Source: Chitinispirillaceae bacterium (GTDB lineage Bacteria; Fibrobacterota; Chitinivibrionia; Chitinivibrionales; Chitinispirillaceae). Taken from it: a DNA stretch of 6,284 nt. The position numbers and the translations under genes are program-made. Numbering within the stretch: the first letter of the stretch is position 1; each line of letters begins with the position of its first letter. Below the pieces are notes generated by a model, which made no database searches, was not told where the DNA came from, and saw nothing but the letters and a program-made list of their open reading frames with translations. Below are positions 1 through 6,086 of this stretch, one piece after another. The stretch spans positions 1 to 6,284 of the forward strand of contig JAFGDP010000152.1 in NCBI GenBank assembly GCA_016932075.1. Reading direction: 5' to 3'.

Positions 1-336
1 CAGACCGATGCGGCGATCATCAGCCGTGACGATATGGTCGCGTTCGCACGACGCTCCTTCAACAGCGAAATGCTTGTCCGTGCGCGCGAGGCAAATGAAA
101 GGCTTCCGCTCTCCGAGAGGGACGTGTCCGGAATCACCATGGGAATTTCCCGGTCCTGCTATGAGGTTCTGCAAGCCGAAATGGCGGCCTTCAAAGAACG
201 CGTAAAAACGATTGTCAATCAGGACGAGCGTTGTACCCGCGTATATCAGTTGAATCTGCAGCTTTTCCCTGTAAGTGAAGATGTCGCATCATTAACGCGG
301 GAATTCGACCGGGGGAACGAACCATGCGAAAAGTGA
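1..336 (+). CDS. TIGR02147/DUF4423 family protein, C-terminal part (5' end outside window)
   Basis: The reading frame is open from base 1 and stops with TGA at 334-336, giving 111 visible residues. The gene begins left of the window. Several patterns match the C-terminus of the TIGR02147 family as I know it: a 'LPLSERDVSGITMGIS' stretch, then an amphipathic helix (EVLQAEMAAFKERVKTIV), then 'RVYQLNLQLFPVS' just before the end. This family is a paralogous group known mainly from Fibrobacter and relatives. Its biochemical role is not established; a regulatory function is often supposed. The stop overlaps the start of the downstream lipoprotein gene by 13 bases, and TIGR02147 genes commonly sit next to a surface-protein gene, so a functional pair is plausible. 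The last residues (after FPVS) are acidic and show no motif. The family call is fairly secure; the function is not. Confidence 0.8.
   Translation, partial: QTDAAIISRDDMVAFARRSFNSEMLVRAREANERLPLSERDVSGITMGISRSCYEVLQAEMAAFKERVKTIVNQDERCTRVYQLNLQLFPVSEDVASLTREFDRGNEPCEK
311..317 (+). promoter_or_regulatory. Ribosome binding site deciding the lipoprotein start
   Basis: A GGGGGAA stretch lies 6 bases before ATG 324. A second in-frame ATG at 336 overlaps the upstream TGA (TGATG), but it is 18 bases from this site and would remove the only positive residues (Arg2, Lys3) of the signal peptide. ATG 324 is therefore preferred. Confidence 0.55.
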
Positions 337-2006
337 TGTTCGTCGCAATGAGCGCATTGTTCTGCGGGCTCCTCCTGTTTTGCGCGTGCGGACTCGGTCC
401 GCTTGCCGGAGGAACCAGCACCTCGGAGAACGGCATGATCGCCGGTGTCCTCGTGGATAGTTCGGGAATTCCCCAAAAGGATGCTCAGATTACCTTATTG
501 CCATCGGATTATAATCGGGTGAGGGATTCTGCCTCGGTTAAAAGCCGTGTGGATACGACCAATGCTGCGGGCGGTTTTGCGTTTTCAAACCTGGACACAG
601 GGTCGTACACGCTCCAGGCGCGCAGTCTTACCTGCGGCGCCATGGCGCTCATGAGCAATGTCGCCGTCAGTGGCGATACTGCAATAATTTCTCCGTGTAC
701 GCTCAAAGTACCGGGAACTATTCGGGTGACACCTCCGGACCTGCATGATTCCCTGACCGTGTATGTCTATATTCCCGGAACCGGTATCGCCGCGTATTTT
801 CCCTCCGCTTCGGATACTCTGGCGCTCGATTCCGTTCCGGCCGGAACGATTCCAGCTCTTTGCTTTGGCCATAAAGAGTCCAGCGAAGCGCCGTACGCCT
901 TGCGTTTCAATGTAGCAGTTGCTTCGGGTGATACGATCCTGGTGGTCAACACCTCATGGCAATACGTTCGAACGCTCTATCTCAACACGAGTCCGTCCGG
1001 CGCGGCGATGGCGGGCGATGTGTCCGATTTCCCCGTTCTTGTTCGTTTGAACGGGGGAATGTTTGATTTTTCGCAAGCCGCACCAAAAGGCGTTGACCTT
1101 CGATTTGCAAAGCCCGATGGTACGCGGCTTCCGTATGAAATCGAACAATGGGATGCCGCGAAGGGTAAAGCCGAGATCTGGATCAGAGTCGATACCGTAC
1201 GGGGTAACAATGAAAACCAGCATATCTTCATGTATTGGGGAAATACATTGGCTGCGGATTCCTCAAGCGGCGCGGCAGTGTTCGATACGGCCGCGGGATT
1301 TCAGGGAGTATGGCATTTAAATGAAGGCGGGAATGATCCCGCGCGCGACGCAACCGCCAATCGCTATGACGGGACAGCGCATCATCTCTCCGATAATTCC
1401 TTGATATCCGGAGCGATCGGCACGGCGCGCGTTTTTGACGGCGACTCGAGTTACATCACCATGCCGAACACGGCAAGCGGTAAACTGAATTTCCCCGAGG
1501 ACGGCTATTTTACGGTTTCGGCCTGGGTGTATGTGGATACGTTTGATAATGCGAATACGCAAGAGTATGAGTATCACACCATCGTGGCAAAAGGGCACCA
1601 GCAGTACTTTTTGCAGCTTACCTCTTTCCCCTCATATAGGCCCGTGTGGGAATTCTCCAATTTCCGCGAGACCTCAAAATGGAACATGTCAACTTCTCCT
1701 GCAATAGAAAAACAGTGGGTGATGCTCACCGGCGTCGTGCAGGGGAGTTTGCAATATTTGTATTGCAACGGCGAGCTGGTGGCCAACACAACGACGAATT
1801 ATTCTCAAAACACCTCCAGGGACGCCTCGGACGACTTTACGATCGGCCGGTTCTTCAAGGAAGCCACCATTCCGGCGATCGGATTTTGCCATTTCAAAGG
1901 CCAAATCGATGAAGTGCGCGCTTCCAGCGTTGCCCGGAACGCCGACTGGATACGGCTCAGTTACATGAATCAAAGGAGCGACGACAAATTGGTGCAATTT
2001 AAATAA
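324..2006 (+). CDS. Predicted surface lipoprotein with carboxypeptidase-regulatory-like, DUF2341 and LamG domains
   Basis: The product has 560 residues. The N-terminus (MRKVMFVAMSALFCGLLLFCAC) is a lipoprotein-type signal peptide. Cys22 is the likely lipidated residue, though Phe at -3 and Cys at -2 make the lipobox non-standard. Residues about 38-101 form a carboxypeptidase-regulatory-like fold (GVLVDSSGIPQKDAQITL ... GGFAFSNLDTGSYTLQA). Residues about 212-307 match DUF2341 (FPVLVRL, DLRFAKPDGTRLPYEIEQW, ending MYWGN). Residues about 328-560 look like a LamG/concanavalin-like domain: GVWHLNEG opens it, YFTVSAWVYVDTF lies in its middle, and GQIDEVRASSVARNADWIRLSY closes it. LamG domains often bind glycans or proteins, so an outer-membrane or surface binding role is inferred; no catalytic residues are seen. 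It overlaps the upstream TIGR02147-family gene by 13 bases, suggesting coupled translation. Confidence 0.88.
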   Translation: MRKVMFVAMSALFCGLLLFCACGLGPLAGGTSTSENGMIAGVLVDSSGIPQKDAQITLLPSDYNRVRDSASVKSRVDTTNAAGGFAFSNLDTGSYTLQARSLTCGAMALMSNVAVSGDTAIISPCTLKVPGTIRVTPPDLHDSLTVYVYIPGTGIAAYFPSASDTLALDSVPAGTIPALCFGHKESSEAPYALRFNVAVASGDTILVVNTSWQYVRTLYLNTSPSGAAMAGDVSDFPVLVRLNGGMFDFSQAAPKGVDLRFAKPDGTRLPYEIEQWDAAKGKAEIWIRVDTVRGNNENQHIFMYWGNTLAADSSSGAAVFDTAAGFQGVWHLNEGGNDPARDATANRYDGTAHHLSDNSLISGAIGTARVFDGDSSYITMPNTASGKLNFPEDGYFTVSAWVYVDTFDNANTQEYEYHTIVAKGHQQYFLQLTSFPSYRPVWEFSNFRETSKWNMSTSPAIEKQWVMLTGVVQGSLQYLYCNGELVANTTTNYSQNTSRDASDDFTIGRFFKEATIPAIGFCHFKGQIDEVRASSVARNADWIRLSYMNQRSDDKLVQFK

Positions 2007-2070
2007 TAGTCTCAGTTACCGGTTGAAAGTTATACGGTAAAGGCGACTTTATCAATAAACAATAAATAAT

Positions 2071-2109
2071 GGCTGCCGGTTCCAACCTGGCGGGTAGCAA
2101 CCAGCAGCC
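2071..2109 (+). repeat. Imperfect hairpin in the intergenic leader
   Basis: GGCTGCCGGTT at 2071-2081 is complementary to AACCAGCAGCC at 2099-2109 with one C/A mismatch, leaving a 17-base loop. It is not followed by a T-run, so it does not read as a simple terminator. It could be part of a structured RNA leader for the esterase genes, or the remains of a processed or attenuating structure. Confidence 0.45.
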
Positions 2110-2195
2110 GCGAGAAAAGGCACACGAGCCCGGCCTAAAAGGCAGAGCCATGACCTTTTTCTTCCATTATAAAATACATTGCAATCATTATAAAG

Positions 2196-2202
2196 AAGGA
2201 GG
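2196..2202 (+). promoter_or_regulatory. Strong Shine-Dalgarno site of the first esterase gene
   Basis: AAGGAGG is followed by 6 bases and then ATG 2209. This supports 2209 over the in-frame ATG at 2221 (residue 5), and the resulting protein starts with a hydrophobic signal peptide. Confidence 0.75.
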
Positions 2203-2208
2203 AAGGAT

Positions 2209-3282
2209 ATGCACTATGCAATGCTACTCACAATAGTGACGATGCTGTCAGCAGGGATCGCGCTTGGGCAGAGCAGTAGTATCCAGGTCGACGGCCAGAC
2301 GCGGACCTTTCTCTACCATATTCCCTCAGGGCTTCCTGACCATCCTGCTTTGATATTAAGCATGCACGGCCTGGGAGGGAGCGGATCGCAGCAGCAGTCC
2401 ATGTCCGGATTTAATACCATTGCTGACCGGGAAAAGTTCATTGTCGTATATCCGAACGGCATCTACCAGTTCAACGGAAGCAACGGGTGGGACGTCTCAA
2501 GCAACGCCGACGCCGACTTTCTCGCCGCCTTGATCGACACCATGACTGCACGGTACCACTGCGATCCCGCACGTGTTTATGCCTGTGGATTCTCCATGGG
2601 CGGCATGGTCAGTTATCGTCTTGCATGCGCGCATCCGGAAAAGCTTGCGGCAATCGGCCCGTGCGCCGGGTATAATCCGTGCTCCCCCAAAGCCCCGGTG
2701 TCGATTATTCATGTTCACGGAACAAAGGACCAGGCGGTCGCCTACAGCGGTCTTTCCAGTATTATCAGCAGATGGGTGAGCTTCAACGGCTGTCCGCAGA
2801 CCCCGCAGGTCACCAAGCCCTATCCGGCATCCAATCCCAATTCCATGGCATGGAAACAGTACTGGGGTCCCTGCACCAAAGAGGGGACCGAGATCGTTGT
2901 GCTCACGGTTGACAGCATGACCCATGCCTGGCCCGGCGGTTTCGGGTCGTCTGACATCAAGGCGAGTGAAGAGTACTGGGCGTTTTTCAAAACACACCCC
3001 AAAGGAGGAGTTGCCGAAACATCGCAGGCAGGCTATAGCATCCAGACGAAACAGCCTGTTTGGGCCGGCTACTGTGCCGGAAACATTACTGTACGAAGCA
3101 CACAGGTGCTGCGCAGCATACGAGCATTCGATATTCAAGGAAAAATCCTGTTTGCCTGGAACTCCGGCACCAATTCGTTCAAACGAGCGGCATTTCCGAT
3201 CAACCAAACTGCTGGTGGAATCTATCTGGTCACTATTCTGGATGTTGCAGGGCATACGACAGTACGCCTAGCCATACCATGA
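2209..3282 (+). CDS. Secreted CE1 / PHB-depolymerase-type esterase (LpqC/feruloyl-esterase-like) with C-terminal sorting-like domain
   Basis: The product has 357 residues. A signal peptide is visible (hydrophobic residues 5-17, likely cleavage after Gly20 in ALG|Q), although its n-region has no Lys or Arg. The alpha/beta-hydrolase part spans about residues 22-262. It has the oxyanion-hole motif HGLGG (53-57), the nucleophile elbow GFSMGG with Ser129, a likely acid Asp174 in HGTKDQAV, and His239 in THAWPGG. This arrangement is typical of the esterase family that includes PHB depolymerases, LpqC and CE1 feruloyl or acetylxylan esterases. Eight or so cysteines between 117 and 216 could form disulfides, fitting an exported enzyme. 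Residues about 285-357 form a beta-rich tail (IRAFDIQGKIL ... AGGIYLVTIL) like a type IX secretion sorting domain. It is the first of three esterase genes in the same direction. Ester cleavage is likely; the natural substrate (feruloyl or acetyl groups on xylan, or a polyester) cannot be decided here. Confidence 0.85.
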   Translation: MHYAMLLTIVTMLSAGIALGQSSSIQVDGQTRTFLYHIPSGLPDHPALILSMHGLGGSGSQQQSMSGFNTIADREKFIVVYPNGIYQFNGSNGWDVSSNADADFLAALIDTMTARYHCDPARVYACGFSMGGMVSYRLACAHPEKLAAIGPCAGYNPCSPKAPVSIIHVHGTKDQAVAYSGLSSIISRWVSFNGCPQTPQVTKPYPASNPNSMAWKQYWGPCTKEGTEIVVLTVDSMTHAWPGGFGSSDIKASEEYWAFFKTHPKGGVAETSQAGYSIQTKQPVWAGYCAGNITVRSTQVLRSIRAFDIQGKILFAWNSGTNSFKRAAFPINQTAGGIYLVTILDVAGHTTVRLAIP

Positions 3283-3354
3283 TCGTTAGTAAGGAAAAAA
3301 CAATGACAAAGCACCTTTTCTTTGCCAAGAGATATACAATACACCCTTAATCAC

Positions 3355-3360
3355 AGGAGG
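3355..3360 (+). promoter_or_regulatory. Shine-Dalgarno site of the SGNH-like gene
   Basis: AGGAGG lies 7 bases before ATG 3368. The 85-base gap between the preceding stop and this start shows no terminator-like hairpin with a T-run, so readthrough from the upstream esterase gene is plausible. Confidence 0.7.
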
Positions 3361-3367
3361 ATCATCC

Positions 3368-4546
3368 ATGACAGTCAAGAAAATTGCCGTCCAGGCATTC
3401 TGTTGTGCGTGTGTGTTTTCCGCTGCCCTTGTTGCCCAGCCGTCCTTGACCGATGCAAGCGCCACGTATACCTACAAGAACCAGAGTTTCAAATGCGGGC
3501 TGTACGACGGGACCAATGATCATCCTGCAGAGCACCTGGCAGACGGCATGGAAATCGCCAGGGCCATGCGCAGCATGTCGCGAATCAACATCGTCCCGAT
3601 CGGCCATTCGGTGCCGACCGGCCTATTCAGCGGCTGGAACTGGAACAGCGCGAAAACACAGTTCGGCCTTGCCGCAAACACCAATCTGTCAAACGCATGC
3701 GCACCCGCCGTCATGGCCTGGGACTGGATAAAAACCAGAATAAATGGTACTAGTACGCAGGCGCTTGGAGGAATTGCCCCGGCCGATATTCATGTCCTCG
3801 TTGTCCAGCTCACCTGGGCGCCGTTCATGGGACCGGACGACTACGAAAAAAATACTCCGCTTCAGTCCAAGATCGATTCGATGAGTCATGATTTGGCGAG
3901 ACTCGCCGTGAACGCCAAAAAACAGTTCGCCAACCTGAAGATGATTCTCTTTGAAGCGGATCCCTGGCAGAACGACCATGAGCCGTATCACGCCTACCAC
4001 GAATGGTTCTTTAACCGGCAGGTGGTGCTCAACCAGATCAAAGGCTCAGATCCCAATCTTGCCTATAAAGGCGCCAATGCCAAGACGGTATGGGTGGACC
4101 TGGGCGGGTATTTGTGGAAGGCCAACGACAACCGGTCATACTACACGGACTGCTGTCATCTCTCCTCTGCCGGAGCGACCCATTTCAGGGAGGTATGGGT
4201 CACTGAGCTGCTTAAAAACAATCCAGTAGTCAGGCACTGGCTGTCGGCAGAGGTCGGGGTGGAATATATGCCAAAACCGGTTTTGCCGGATCTGGCAATC
4301 CGCTGCATGAACCTGGATCAAGGCATTGAAGTCGCGTTTTCACTCTTCTGTCCTGCGCGGGTCGGGCTGGGCCTTTTTACAACCAGCGGCCAGGCAGTGG
4401 TTCCGATGTTCGAGAGGATCTATACGACGGGTACCAATTCCGTATTTCTCAAACCTAATAATCCGCTGCCTCCGGGAGCGTATATCGTCCGGTTGCATGA
4501 CGGATCAATGACGCAGTCGCGTATGGTGATGACAATGTCACCATAA
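3368..4546 (+). CDS. Secreted SGNH-hydrolase-like protein with C-terminal sorting-like domain
   Basis: The product has 392 residues. The signal peptide has Lys4-Lys5, a hydrophobic core and likely cleavage after Ala23 (LVA|Q). The body shows a divergent SGNH/GDSL pattern. Block I reads IVPIGHSVPTG, with Ser81 as the likely nucleophile and His80 in place of the usual Asp. Near the end of the domain TDCCHLSSAG provides Asp261 and His264 in the DxxH arrangement of block V. A beta strand DIHVLVVQLTW sits where block III would be, but I see no clear GxND motif. Residues about 295-392 form a separate beta-rich domain (VGLGLFTTSGQAV ... LPPGAYIVRLHDG), resembling a type IX sorting domain and the tail of the upstream esterase. 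Lying between two CE1-type esterase genes, it may be another carbohydrate esterase, but activity and substrate are inferred. A non-catalytic binding role is possible given the altered motifs. Confidence 0.7.
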   Translation: MTVKKIAVQAFCCACVFSAALVAQPSLTDASATYTYKNQSFKCGLYDGTNDHPAEHLADGMEIARAMRSMSRINIVPIGHSVPTGLFSGWNWNSAKTQFGLAANTNLSNACAPAVMAWDWIKTRINGTSTQALGGIAPADIHVLVVQLTWAPFMGPDDYEKNTPLQSKIDSMSHDLARLAVNAKKQFANLKMILFEADPWQNDHEPYHAYHEWFFNRQVVLNQIKGSDPNLAYKGANAKTVWVDLGGYLWKANDNRSYYTDCCHLSSAGATHFREVWVTELLKNNPVVRHWLSAEVGVEYMPKPVLPDLAIRCMNLDQGIEVAFSLFCPARVGLGLFTTSGQAVVPMFERIYTTGTNSVFLKPNNPLPPGAYIVRLHDGSMTQSRMVMTMSP

Positions 4547-4584
4547 AAGTACGATGGACGAGATGTTACATGGTGCACAATCAA

Positions 4585-4590
4585 AGGGGG
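4585..4590 (+). promoter_or_regulatory. Shine-Dalgarno site that sets the start of the second CE1 gene
   Basis: AGGGGG is followed by 6 bases and ATG 4597. An upstream in-frame ATG at 4570 has no comparable site and would add nine polar residues (MVHNQRGQV) before the signal peptide, so 4597 is the better start. Confidence 0.65.
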
Positions 4591-4596
4591 CAGGTA

Positions 4597-5961
4597 ATGT
4601 ACCAGCGAATAGTGTTCTATGTTCTTTTAGTAACCGGATTAACGGTCAACGCTCAAACGACTATTAATCTGAGCGGCAAGATCTCAAATCATGCCGGGCA
4701 AGCGATAGCCAATGCAACCGTCACGCTTGTGCGTCAGAATCTGAAGGACACGACCGGATCTGACGGTACGTATTCAATCACCAGAAATACTGCCGTGCGA
4801 TTGCCGGCCATTGTACCGAATGTCGAAAAAATATCGCTCATGAGCGGGATTCTGGAGCTCAAACTGAGCAATCCATCTCCGGTGAAGGTCGCAATTTTTG
4901 ACGTAAAGGGGAATCTCCAGAAAAAAATAGCATTGCCAAACGCTGCGGCCGGCGTCTACCAATGGAATATCGCGAAAAATTTCCAGGCAACGAACCTTCT
5001 TGTCATTAAAGCATGTGTCGGCAAACGGGTGATGTTGTTCCGTTACCTGCCGCTCAAGAGCGGCAACTATGCGGTGAATCCGTATGAAGACTGCACCAGC
5101 CCGGCCAGCGGCAGGCTTTTGAAAATGGCGGCTCCGGTTGATTCACTCAGAACCACTGCCAGCGGTTACAAGACAAAGGTGGTGACGATCTCTTCCTATG
5201 ATACGGTGGTCGATATTGCGCTTGACACGGTTGGATCAGGCAGCGAGGGCTGCGGAAAGACACCTCCTGCGAGCGGAGTGGCTGCCACTATTAACGTCAA
5301 TGGCACCACGCGGGACTACATTTTGGTGCTTCCTGACAACTACGATCCCAACAAGCCGTACAAACTGATATTTGTTCCGCATCCGTTGGGCGGGAGCATG
5401 GAGGGAACAATCCGTAACGGGTTCCATGGTCTGCTGAGAGAATCAAACAACGAGGCTATCTTTGTGGCACCCGACGGCATAGACGACGGATTTGCCAACA
5501 CCGGCGGCAGGGATATCGCATTTTTCGAGGCCCTGCTCGATCGTTTCAATTCGACCTGCTGCATAGACCAGGAGCGCGTTTTTTCCACGGGATTCAGCTT
5601 CGGCGGCATGATGTCGTTCGCGGTCGGGTGCGCGTTGTGGGAAAAGTTTCGCGCCATTGCCCCCTGTTCCGGAGCCTTTTACAGCGGGTGTGACCGATCC
5701 AATCAAGGCCCCATTGCCGTGTGGCAGGCGCATGGGATATCGGACAATATCGTCCCCCTGCGGGACGGTGAGACGGCGCGTGACTATTTTCTTCAAAGGA
5801 ACGGTTGCAGCAATCGAACGGTTCCCGTGGACCCCAGTCCCTGCGTCGAATACCAGGACTGCGAGGACGGCTATCCGTACATTTATTGCGCTTTTGAGGG
5901 CGGACACGCTCCGGCAAGTTGGCAGGCGGCCGCGATTTGGAAGTTCTTTAGTCAATTCTGA
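4597..5961 (+). CDS. Secreted CE1 feruloyl-esterase-like protein with nested N-terminal accessory domains
   Basis: The product has 454 residues from ATG 4597. The signal peptide is MYQRIVFYVLLVTGLTVNA, with cleavage before Gln20. Residues about 22-60 begin a carboxypeptidase-regulatory-like domain (LSGKISNHAGQAIANATVTL ... GSDGTYSI). Residues about 85-155 form a sorting-domain-like beta sandwich (VKVAIFDVKGNLQKKI ... AAGVYQWNI). Residues about 182-210 (LRTTASGYKTKVVTISSYD, then VVDIALD) read as the last strands of the first domain, so one domain seems inserted into the other. The esterase domain covers about 217-454. It has HPLGG (262-266) at the oxyanion position, GFSFGG with Ser334, Asp383 in HGISDNIVP and His437 in FEGGHAPAS. 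Unlike the two preceding proteins it ends right after the catalytic domain (WKFFSQF). The family suggests release of ferulate or related acyl groups from plant polysaccharide; this was not tested. Confidence 0.83.
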   Translation: MYQRIVFYVLLVTGLTVNAQTTINLSGKISNHAGQAIANATVTLVRQNLKDTTGSDGTYSITRNTAVRLPAIVPNVEKISLMSGILELKLSNPSPVKVAIFDVKGNLQKKIALPNAAAGVYQWNIAKNFQATNLLVIKACVGKRVMLFRYLPLKSGNYAVNPYEDCTSPASGRLLKMAAPVDSLRTTASGYKTKVVTISSYDTVVDIALDTVGSGSEGCGKTPPASGVAATINVNGTTRDYILVLPDNYDPNKPYKLIFVPHPLGGSMEGTIRNGFHGLLRESNNEAIFVAPDGIDDGFANTGGRDIAFFEALLDRFNSTCCIDQERVFSTGFSFGGMMSFAVGCALWEKFRAIAPCSGAFYSGCDRSNQGPIAVWQAHGISDNIVPLRDGETARDYFLQRNGCSNRTVPVDPSPCVEYQDCEDGYPYIYCAFEGGHAPASWQAAAIWKFFSQF

Positions 5962-5979
5962 AAAAGGGAATGGTTTTTT

Positions 5980-6014
5980 TCCGCCGGTGGAGCACCGACA
6001 CGGAAACCGGCGGA
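5980..6014. repeat. 9-bp perfect inverted repeat downstream of the esterase genes
   Basis: TCCGCCGGT at 5980-5988 pairs with ACCGGCGGA at 6006-6014 around a 17-base loop. A run of seven T (5974-5980) lies on its left on the plus strand, the wrong side for an intrinsic terminator of the plus-strand genes. On the minus strand the same run is A. It may stabilise the mRNA 3' end or aid termination without a U-tract. Confidence 0.5.
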
Positions 6015-6033
6015 GGCGGATGACGTAGAGATG

Positions 6034-6086
6034 TATTCAGAGTTTCCTGTTCTCGCCTGAATAATTATTGCTTTATTTTTTATTTT
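6034..6086 (+). terminator. Possible terminator of the esterase gene set
   Basis: TATTCAG at 6034-6040 pairs perfectly with CTGAATA at 6057-6063 around a 16-base loop, in which an AG/CT pair can extend the stem past a small bulge. A T-rich tract follows (6065-6086, including TTTATTTTTTATTTT). The stem is AT-rich and the T-tract starts a few bases late, so this is a modest candidate. Its position between convergent genes supports it. Confidence 0.4.

Larger units (their letters stand above)
2007..2208 (+). other. Gene-free, structure-rich leader region upstream of the esterase genes
   Basis: This 202-base gap has no credible ORF. It holds a small perfect inverted repeat right after the lipoprotein gene (TTACCG at 2016-2021 and CGGTAA at 2035-2040, 13-base loop, no T-run after it). 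An AT-rich stretch follows (2050-2070), then a long imperfect hairpin (2071-2109), then a run of short GGC/GCC complementary words (2119-2149), a T-rich segment (2156-2162) and AT-rich sequence with a TATAAAAT word at 2168-2175. A promoter is likely somewhere here because the lipoprotein gene ends and a new gene set begins. I could not pick a convincing -35/-10 pair. The structured part may be a 5' untranslated leader. Confidence 0.45.

Noticed and set aside
2016..2040. TTACCG/CGGTAA inverted repeat just after the lipoprotein gene as a terminator
   Set aside because: The stem is only 6 bp with a 13-base loop and no T-run follows, so it is described within the leader region and not called as a terminator.
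2150..2175. A possible promoter with ATGACC at 2150-2155 and TATAAA or TAAAAT at 2168-2175
   Set aside because: The spacing (12-14 bases) is too short for a standard sigma-70 promoter and the -35 match is poor.
2497..3255. A 252-codon open frame on the minus strand
   Set aside because: It lies entirely opposite the first esterase gene, whose plus frame has a signal peptide, a full catalytic triad and a strong ribosome binding site. The minus product shows no recognisable motif and is a shadow of codon bias.
3303..3350. A 15-codon ORF (MTKHLFFAKRYTIHP) between the first esterase and the SGNH-like gene, with AAGGA 7 bases before its ATG
   Set aside because: It has a plausible ribosome binding site and could be a small leader peptide, but it is too short to support without conservation, and short ORFs with such sites occur by chance.
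4570..4599. ATG 4570 as the start of the second CE1 gene
   Set aside because: It has no ribosome binding site and places polar residues before the signal peptide. ATG 4597 has AGGGGG at the right spacing and starts a clean signal peptide.
5443..5955. A 170-codon open frame on the minus strand
   Set aside because: It is antisense to the catalytic domain of the second CE1 gene, including Ser334, Asp383 and His437, and has no recognisable domain or start signal.
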